NCBI RefSeq assembly: GCF_017652985.1
Contig: NZ_JAGGDJ010000053.1
Coordinates: 1-36,467 of the forward strand
DNA: 36,467 nt
Source of the DNA: Paenibacillus artemisiicola
GTDB lineage: Bacteria; Bacillota; Bacilli; Paenibacillales; Paenibacillaceae
Direction: 5' to 3'
Position numbers and translations under genes: made by a program. Shown here one piece after another: positions 30,862 through 36,467 of the stretch (position 1 is its first letter; each line of letters begins with the position of its first letter). The notes under the pieces are model-generated. The model was not told where the DNA came from. It searched no databases and was given only the letters and a program-made list of their open reading frames with translations.

Positions 30862-33040
30862 TGTCGGCTCCATCCGTGTTCGTGTTGCCATTCGTCGGAC
30901 TCTCCTCGGTGTTGGCTGGCTGGTCGGCCGGCGGCGGGTCCATGCCCGGCACCGTTTCCGGCGGCGCGTCGGCGCCCGATTGAACGTCGCCGTACGTGCG
31001 CGAGAACGTATCGGTGAATTGGCCGTCCCGGTAGATCTGCACCTGGGCCTCCGTATTCGGGTCGAGCACGACCTTCACGGGGAACGTCTCGGTATCCTTG
31101 ATCTTCCGCTTGCCCCATTCGATGTTTTGTCCCGTGGCGTCGGAGTAGACGATGCGGATCTCGCTCGTCTTGCCCGCCTGCGCCGGGGAAATGACGATAT
31201 TGAACGTATACTCGAGCGCGTCGTCCGGCAAGCCGGAGCTGACCGTCAGCGTGATCGCCGACCCTTTGGTCACCTGCGCGTCGGGGTCGTACGGATATTG
31301 GGCGGTAACTTCGCCCTTCGGCCGGTAGCTCGGCTCCCGGACGATATCGGAATCGTTCACGACGAGCCCCAGGGAACGGAGCTGGGCGATGGCTTCGCTT
31401 TCCTTCTTGCCGATGACTTTCGGCATCTTCAGCGTCTCCTTGCCCTGGCTGACCGTGAACGAGAACGCCGCGGTCTTGGGATCGTATTGCTCGCCGGCCG
31501 GCGGCGTCTGTTCCAGCACCGTCCCCGGCGCTTCGTCGCTGAAGGTTTCTTTCTTGGAAATTTGCTTCTCCTGGTCGAGGCCGAGCGCGACGAGCGCCGC
31601 GACCGCGTCGTCGTAGGACTTGCCGACGTAATTGTCGGCCGCTTCCAGCTTCGGTCCGGTGCTGACGTACAACTTGATGAACGAGCCGACCTTCACGCGC
31701 TGGTTCGGCTTGGACTGCTCGTAGACGATGTCTTTGGCGACGCCTTCCTTATCCGTGTAGATCGAAGGCTCTTCGACCTTCAGCCCCGCCTTCTCCAGCG
31801 TCATCCGGGCGTCGGTCTCGTTCATGTTGACGACGTACGGCACGTCGACCTCCTCGATGTCGAACCAGCCGAGCACGGTCATGGCGCCCCAGTAGACGAG
31901 CGCGATAATGACCAGCGTCGACGCCACCGTCACGACCGGCTTCACCCACCGCCGTCCGCGCTTTTTTTCTTCGAGCCCTTCGGAATTCCAGCGGTCTTCC
32001 TCTTCCTCGCCCGGTTCGTCCGCGCGCGCGGCCGACGTCGCGGCCGTGCGTTCCGCCGGCGTCCGCTCCCGTTCAGCCGCGCCGTACGGCGACGTCCTGT
32101 CCGCTTTCGCGGCGGCCGACGACGCGGCGAGCGTATCCGCGATGCTCCCGCGGATCGCGGGCATGACGCGGGTCTCGTCGAAGTCGGGATTGTCGAATTC
32201 GATCTTCGGCTCCCGCAGCCGTCCGGGCTGCAGGCAGGTTTCGAGATCGGCCAGCATTTCCGTCGCCGAATGGTACCGCTCGTTCGGATTCTTGCGCATC
32301 GCCTTCAGAATCACGTTCTCGACGCTCTGCGGTATGTACGGATTCAGCTCGCGCGGCTCCTCGAAATTTTCCTGCAAATGCTTCAGCGCGACGCTGATCG
32401 GGCTTTCGCCGAGGAACGGCAGCTTGCCCGTCAGCATCTGGTACAGCACGATGCCGAGCGAATACAGGTCCGATTTCTCGCCGGTCGCGCTGCCCTTGGC
32501 GTGCTCGGGCGAGAAATAATGCACCGAACCGACCATGGAGCCCGTCTGCGTGATCGTCGACGACGTGACCGCCCGCGCGATGCCGAAATCCGTTACCTTC
32601 ACGCGGCCGTTTTTGCCGATAAGAATATTATGAGGTTTAATATCGCGATGGATGATTTGGTTATGGTGCGCGTGCTCCAGGGCATCGCAAATCTGGATCG
32701 CGATTCTGACCGCTTCCTCGGCCTGGAGCGGCGCGCGTTCCTTGATGATTTCGTTCAAATTGTTGCCTTCGACGTATTCCATGACGATGTAGTGCGTATC
32801 GTCCTCCTGCCCCACGTCGTAAATGCTCACGACGTTGGGATGCGACAGCGCCGCGGCGGACTGCGCTTCCCGTCTGAACCGCCGGATGAATTCCTCGTCG
32901 TGCACGTATTGCTGGCGAAGCACCTTGACCGCCACGTTGCGGTTCAGCAGCACGTCATGGGCCTTGTACACGAGCGCCATGCCGCCGCCGCCGATACGCG
33001 CAATGATTTCGTATCTTCCGCCCAGCTCATGTCCTATCAT
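30842..33040 (-). CDS. prkC: Membrane Ser/Thr protein kinase with PASTA domains
   Basis: Eukaryotic-type kinase of the PrkC/Stk1 family. The cytoplasmic kinase domain (about 8-265) has the glycine loop IGGGGMALVYKA, catalytic lysine 39 in VAVKVL, HRDIKPHN (131-138) and DFGIAR (151-156). An Ala/Glu-rich juxtamembrane segment and one membrane helix (about 367-392) follow. Three extracellular PASTA domains (about 397-465, 466-536 and 537-605) come next; these bind muropeptides in relatives, and PrkC triggers spore germination. The Pro/Asn-rich tail ends near 732. I start at the ATG at 33040, eight bases after GAGGGG, not the GTG that overlaps the prpC stop. It is five bases after prpC, which encodes its phosphatase. 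Confidence 0.96.
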   Translation of the reverse strand: MIGHELGGRYEIIARIGGGGMALVYKAHDVLLNRNVAVKVLRQQYVHDEEFIRRFRREAQSAAALSHPNVVSIYDVGQEDDTHYIVMEYVEGNNLNEIIKERAPLQAEEAVRIAIQICDALEHAHHNQIIHRDIKPHNILIGKNGRVKVTDFGIARAVTSSTITQTGSMVGSVHYFSPEHAKGSATGEKSDLYSLGIVLYQMLTGKLPFLGESPISVALKHLQENFEEPRELNPYIPQSVENVILKAMRKNPNERYHSATEMLADLETCLQPGRLREPKIEFDNPDFDETRVMPAIRGSIADTLAASSAAAKADRTSPYGAAERERTPAERTAATSAARADEPGEEEEDRWNSEGLEEKKRGRRWVKPVVTVASTLVIIALVYWGAMTVLGWFDIEEVDVPYVVNMNETDARMTLEKAGLKVEEPSIYTDKEGVAKDIVYEQSKPNQRVKVGSFIKLYVSTGPKLEAADNYVGKSYDDAVAALVALGLDQEKQISKKETFSDEAPGTVLEQTPPAGEQYDPKTAAFSFTVSQGKETLKMPKVIGKKESEAIAQLRSLGLVVNDSDIVREPSYRPKGEVTAQYPYDPDAQVTKGSAITLTVSSGLPDDALEYTFNIVISPAQAGKTSEIRIVYSDATGQNIEWGKRKIKDTETFPVKVVLDPNTEAQVQIYRDGQFTDTFSRTYGDVQSGADAPPETVPGMDPPPADQPANTEESPTNGNTNTDGADNDAVAQ

Positions 33041-33045
33041 GTCGA

Positions 33046-33801
33046 TCACCCCTCAAGCTCCGTGTCTTCGGCATGATGCAGCAGCGCGACGGTAATGTTG
33101 TCGTCTCCGCCGGCTTGCAGCGCAAGCTGTACGAGCCTGTCCGCCTTTTGATTCAAGTCCAGTCCGTCTTCCGCGAGCGTCTCGGCCATTTCGGCCGCGC
33201 CGATCATGTTGGACAGCCCGTCGCTGCAGAGAAGCAGGATATCGTCCTTCTCCCAGGCGATGTCCCGGATGTCGACCTCCACCTGCTCGTCCGTCCCCAG
33301 CGCCCGCGTCAGCACGTTGCGCCGCGGATGATGCTCGGCTTCCTCCGGCGTGATTTGGCCGGATTTGACCAGCTCGTTCACGAGGGTATGGTCTTCCGTC
33401 AACTGCTTCAGCTTGCCTTCCCGCCATTGATACGCGCGGCTGTCCCCGATATGGCCGATCACGGCCCGGTCGTCCGACAGCAGCGCCGCCACGACGGTCG
33501 TGCCCATGTTATGGTACTGCTCGTTGTTGGATGCCGTATCGAACACGACCTCGTTCGCCTGCAGGATCGCCTGGCTCATCAGCGTGCGGCGCTCCTCCGT
33601 CGACAAGGCCGCGGTCGAGCCCTGCAGCGCTTCGCGAAACGTATCGACGGCAAGCCGGCTGGCCACGTCGCCCGCCTGATGGCCGCCCATGCCGTCGGCC
33701 ACGATGGCAACGACAAAACCGGGTTCCAGTATCTCGGACCAGCCCCGGTCTTCGTTTACGAGTCGAATTCTTCCGATATCACTCCGCAAAGCCGTTTTCA
33801 A
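33046..33801 (-). CDS. prpC: PP2C-family Ser/Thr phosphatase (PrpC/Stp)
   Basis: Metal-dependent phosphatase that reverses PrkC phosphorylation. The 251 residues show NED (17-18, metal), VADGMGGHQAGD (35-46), MGTTVVAAL, IGHIGDSRAY, LCSDGLSNM and AGGDDNITV, the PP2C motifs in order. The start is a TTG at 33801 with GGGG nine bases upstream, and it gives the family-typical MKTALRSDIGRIRLVNED. It overlaps or abuts its neighbours: seven bases after rlmN and five before prkC, so kinase, phosphatase and rlmN are one operon. Confidence 0.95.
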   Translation of the reverse strand: MKTALRSDIGRIRLVNEDRGWSEILEPGFVVAIVADGMGGHQAGDVASRLAVDTFREALQGSTAALSTEERRTLMSQAILQANEVVFDTASNNEQYHNMGTTVVAALLSDDRAVIGHIGDSRAYQWREGKLKQLTEDHTLVNELVKSGQITPEEAEHHPRRNVLTRALGTDEQVEVDIRDIAWEKDDILLLCSDGLSNMIGAAEMAETLAEDGLDLNQKADRLVQLALQAGGDDNITVALLHHAEDTELEG

Positions 33802-33807
33802 CCCTCA

Positions 33808-34854
33808 TCACCCCGCCGTAGACTCCATATGTTTCGCGCGCAATTGTCCGCAAGCCGCTGCAATGTCGTGTCCCTGTTCTCTGCGGATGGTGGCATTGAT
33901 TTTGTTCTTCTCCAGGATCCGGTGAAACTCGAAAATTTGTTCGCGGGGGGTGCGCACGTAATCGCGCTCCGGCACGTGATTGACCGGAATCAGGTTGACG
34001 TGGCAGAGCATGCCCTTCAGCACCTGCGCCAGCTCTTCCGCGTGCTCGCTCTGGTCGTTGACGCCGCCGATCAGCGCGTATTCGAACGTGATGCGCCGTC
34101 CCGTCTTCGCGATGTAGTTGCGGCACGCTTCCATGACCTCTTCGAACGGGAACCGGCGGTTGACCGGCATCAGCTTGGAACGCAGCTTGTCGTTCGGCGC
34201 GTGAATGGAGATGGCCAGGTTGATCTGCGTGTTCTCCTCGGCGAACTTGTACATGCTCGGCACGATGCCGCTCGTCGATACCGTGATATGGCGCTGGCCG
34301 ATGTTGAGTCCCTTCTCGTGGATCATGAGGCGAAGGAACGTCATCGTCGCGTCGTAGTTCTCGAACGGCTCGCCGGAGCCCATGATGACGATGCTGGACA
34401 CGCGCTCGTTCGTTTCGTCGAGCATCTGCTGCGCGACGACGACCTGCGCGACGATTTCGCCCGCGGTCAGGTTGCGCTTCAAGCCGCCCAGCGTCGAAGC
34501 GCAGAACGTGCAGCCGATCCGGCAGCCGACCTGCGTGGTCACGCAAATGCTGTTGCCGTAATTATGGCGCATGATGACCGTTTCGATCGCGTGGTTGTCG
34601 TGCAGGCCGAACAGGAACTTCACCGTGCCGTCCTTCGATTCGAAGCGGGTGATTTCGTTCAGCGTCACGAACGCGAACTGGTCTTCAAGCTTTTGCCGAA
34701 GCGGCTTGGAGAGGTTGCTCATCTCGTCGAAGCTCTTCACGCGCTTGACGTACAACCATTCGAACAGCTGGGTGCCGCGAAACGCGGACTCGCCGTTCTC
34801 CTTCATCCAATCTTGCAGCTGCTCCAGCGTATAGTCGTAGATGAACGGTTTCAT
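33808..34854 (-). CDS. rlmN: Dual-specificity RNA methyltransferase RlmN (23S A2503 / tRNA A37)
   Basis: Radical SAM enzyme that puts a C2-methyl on A2503 of 23S rRNA and A37 of some tRNAs. The iron-sulfur cysteines are Cys111, Cys115 and Cys118 in VGCRIGCTFCAST. The SAM-binding GSGEPFENYDA and the C-terminal methyl-carrying cysteine (AAACGQLRAKH) are present. I start at the ATG at 34854, eight bases after AGGTG, giving 348 residues; a GTG at 34863 lies in the ribosome site. It follows rsmB by 129 bases, which hold a large hairpin, and leads the prpC-prkC-rsgA-rpe genes. Confidence 0.96.
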   Translation of the reverse strand: MKPFIYDYTLEQLQDWMKENGESAFRGTQLFEWLYVKRVKSFDEMSNLSKPLRQKLEDQFAFVTLNEITRFESKDGTVKFLFGLHDNHAIETVIMRHNYGNSICVTTQVGCRIGCTFCASTLGGLKRNLTAGEIVAQVVVAQQMLDETNERVSSIVIMGSGEPFENYDATMTFLRLMIHEKGLNIGQRHITVSTSGIVPSMYKFAEENTQINLAISIHAPNDKLRSKLMPVNRRFPFEEVMEACRNYIAKTGRRITFEYALIGGVNDQSEHAEELAQVLKGMLCHVNLIPVNHVPERDYVRTPREQIFEFHRILEKNKINATIRREQGHDIAAACGQLRAKHMESTAG

Positions 34855-34926
34855 CGGGTTCACACCTATTTCTTCATGAAATGTTGGCTTGGCGTCCGAT
34901 AGACGCGGACCGCCACGTTAATAGTA

Positions 34927-34974
34927 CCATAAACGCCCATAACAGGCCACTTGCGCGCTGTTAGGGGCGTATGG
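34927..34974. repeat. Long imperfect inverted repeat between rsmB and rlmN
   Basis: CCATAAACGCCCATAACAG (34927-34945) pairs with CTGTTAGGGGCGTATGG (34958-34974) through 17 pairs with small defects, around a 12-base loop. No T run follows on the minus strand, but TACTAT (a -10-like element) lies next to it. It may be an operator, a weak attenuator or a processing hairpin upstream of rlmN. Confidence 0.55.
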
Positions 34975-34983
34975 GCAAGACGG

Positions 34984-36467
34984 TTATGCGGATCCTTCGG
35001 AGTCGCGTTTCATGCGGGCGATGAAAAAACCGTCGCTGCCGAAATGCTGCGGCAGCAGCTGGACCATGCCTTCGAAACCGTCGCCGATGATCCCGTTCGT
35101 CCGGAGCGGCTGGAGCACCCGGGAAGGCCAGTCGGCATCCAGCTTATACCATTCGTGCGCGTCCAGGAATTTCAGTACCTGCCGCTCGTTTTCGTCCCGC
35201 TCGATCGTGCAGGTGCTGTAAACGAGCGTGCCGCCGGGCCGGACCAGCTTCGCCGCTTCGGCCAGCAGCCGCTCCTGCAGCTCCGCGATCGCCGCGACGT
35301 CCGACTCGGACTTCGTCCATTTGATTTCCGGCTTCCGGCGGATGACGCCGAAGCCGGAGCACGGGGCGTCCAGCAGCACGAGGTCGAAGCTGCCGGGCGG
35401 AAATCGCTCCGACAGCGTCGCGGCGTCGCCGACGACCGTGCGCACGGTCGCGAGCCCCAGACGCTCGGCGTGTTCGTCGATCAGCGGCTGCTTATGCGGA
35501 TGGACATCGTTCGCGACGACTTCGCCGCGGTCGCCCATCAATTCCGCGAGGTGCGTCGTCTTGCCCCCCGGCGCCGCGCAGCAGTCCAGCACGCGCATGC
35601 CGGGCTGCGGCGCGCAGACGTCCGCCACGAGCATCGAGCTCTCGTCCTGCGGCGTCAGCCAGCCCTCGCGGTAGCCGCCGGACTGCGCCAGGTTGCCGCC
35701 GCCGAGGGCGACGATGCCTTCGTCCGCCAGCGCGGACGGCATCGCTTCGACCCCATGCTCGGCCAGCAGGGCGATTGCCTTCTCCCGCGACAGCTTGAGC
35801 GCGTTGACGCGCCCGCTGGCATGCGGCCGTTCGTTGCCGGCGGCGCAGATCCGCTCCGCGGTTTCTTCGCCGTAGCGGTCGATCCAGCGCTTCACGAGCC
35901 AGTCGGGATACGAATGATCGATGCCGATCCGGCGTACCGGGTCCGTCAGCGAGGACGGCTGCTTCAACTCGTCCAGCCTGCGTTCCATGTTGCGGAGGAC
36001 GCCGTTCACCATGCCCGAGATGCCGGCGTGGCCGCGCCGCTTCGCGATGACGACCGCCTCGTTGACGGCCGCGTGCGGCGGGACGCGGTCGAGCAGCAGC
36101 AGCTGGTACGCGCTCATCCGCAGCAGCGCGAGCACCCAAGGTGCCAGCTTCCGCACCCCTTTCGCGACCAAGGCGTCCAGCCTGTCGTCGAGCAGCCGCT
36201 GGTGCTGGATCGTGCCGTACACGAGCTCGGTCGCGAGCGCGGCGTCGGCCCGCGACAGCTCCGCGTCCTGCAGCGCGCGGTTCAGCTGCAGATTGCTGTA
36301 GGCGCCGGCCTCCATGACCCGCACCAGCGTATCCAACGCGACCTCGCGCGCCGTCTTGCGCCGCGGTTCCGGCTTCCGGCCGGTCTTGGCCGGCGATCCG
36401 GGCTTGCCGCCCGGGCGCTGGCCGGCTCCGGCTGCCGGGCGCGCGCCGCCGGGCCGTGCGCCGGCAT
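34984..36467 (-). CDS. rsmB: 16S rRNA m5C967 methyltransferase RsmB, start beyond the window
   Basis: SAM-dependent methyltransferase that modifies C967 of 16S rRNA. An N-terminal NusB-like RNA-binding domain (ATELVYGTIQHQRLLDD region) is followed by the catalytic domain with VLDCCAAPGGKTTHLAE (SAM binding), LLDAPCSGFGVIRRKPEIKW (motif IV) and VYSTCTIERDENE (motif VI, catalytic cysteine). The frame is open to the right edge through a Gly/Pro/Arg-rich basic tail and then RRKTAREVALDTLVRV. A TTG at 36336 is the only in-frame start seen, but it would remove the conserved TAREVAL, so the true start is beyond 36467. It appears to lead the rlmN-prpC-prkC block. Confidence 0.93.
   Translation of the reverse strand, partial: AGARPGGARPAAGAGQRPGGKPGSPAKTGRKPEPRRKTAREVALDTLVRVMEAGAYSNLQLNRALQDAELSRADAALATELVYGTIQHQRLLDDRLDALVAKGVRKLAPWVLALLRMSAYQLLLLDRVPPHAAVNEAVVIAKRRGHAGISGMVNGVLRNMERRLDELKQPSSLTDPVRRIGIDHSYPDWLVKRWIDRYGEETAERICAAGNERPHASGRVNALKLSREKAIALLAEHGVEAMPSALADEGIVALGGGNLAQSGGYREGWLTPQDESSMLVADVCAPQPGMRVLDCCAAPGGKTTHLAELMGDRGEVVANDVHPHKQPLIDEHAERLGLATVRTVVGDAATLSERFPPGSFDLVLLDAPCSGFGVIRRKPEIKWTKSESDVAAIAELQERLLAEAAKLVRPGGTLVYSTCTIERDENERQVLKFLDAHEWYKLDADWPSRVLQPLRTNGIIGDGFEGMVQLLPQHFGSDGFFIARMKRDSEGSA

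Noticed and set aside
30815..33076. 753-codon plus-strand open frame over prkC
   Set aside because: Antisense of a kinase with all catalytic motifs; Arg/Leu-rich and without a ribosome site.
33073..34902. 609-codon plus-strand open frame over prpC and rlmN
   Set aside because: Antisense shadow spanning two recognisable genes.
36282..36467. 61-codon minus-strand open frame starting at the right edge
   Set aside because: Off-phase with rsmB; Arg/Pro-rich and without support.

Overview
The window looks like chromosome of a high-GC, spore-forming member of the Paenibacillaceae, probably a Cohnella or a close Paenibacillus relative. The reasons are the sporulation genes spoVM and spoVIF, a GerMN lipoprotein, SLH and copper-amine-oxidase-type surface proteins, a T-box leader, TTG/GTG starts with AGGAGG-type ribosome sites, and a Firmicutes core gene order. 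The GC bias keeps many antisense frames open; these were discarded. No phage, insertion sequence, CRISPR array, tRNA or rRNA was seen.

Layout. (1) 1-2600, minus: a dynamin-like GTPase cut by the left edge, an 88-residue protein of unknown function and endonuclease III (nth). (2) 2735-7671, minus: a cell-surface operon of N-acetylmuramoyl-L-alanine amidase, GerMN lipoprotein and a 904-residue SLH-domain protein, behind a possible ECF-type promoter. (3) 7863-10977: leuCD (minus) divergent from a LysR-type regulator (plus). (4) 11024-20274: a methionine-salvage locus (mtnU, mtnE, mtnW, mtnX, mtnB) interrupted by proline biosynthesis (proB, proA, proC). A T-box leader with a CCC (proline) specifier precedes proB. 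proC and mtnW overlap by ATGA, so mtnWXB appears to be transcribed behind the proline-sensing leader. A tandem array of 55-bp hairpin repeats lies between proA and proC. (5) 20349-22847: a DUF2515 (YppC-like) protein, an SRAP/HMCES-type DNA-protein crosslink protein and spoVIF. (6) 22964-36467: a conserved block (rsmB, rlmN, prpC, prkC, rsgA, rpe, small membrane protein, spoVM, rpmB, yloU, fakA, degV/fakB, recG). All of it is on the minus strand except rpmB. rsmB is cut by the right edge.

How the genes work together. MtnE transaminates ketomethylthiobutyrate, and MtnU removes the ketoglutaramate left when glutamine is the donor. MtnB, MtnW and MtnX carry out three consecutive earlier steps; mtnA, mtnK and mtnD are not in the window. 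ProB, ProA and ProC make proline from glutamate. PrpC and PrkC form a phosphatase/kinase pair translated together with the ribosome-assembly GTPase RsgA. FakA and the DegV protein probably form a fatty-acid kinase.

The least ordinary parts are the proBAC-mtnWXB hybrid operon under a proline T-box and the hairpin repeat array inside it. spoVM (26 codons) is easily missed. Several starts were moved to the codon best supported by a ribosome binding site.
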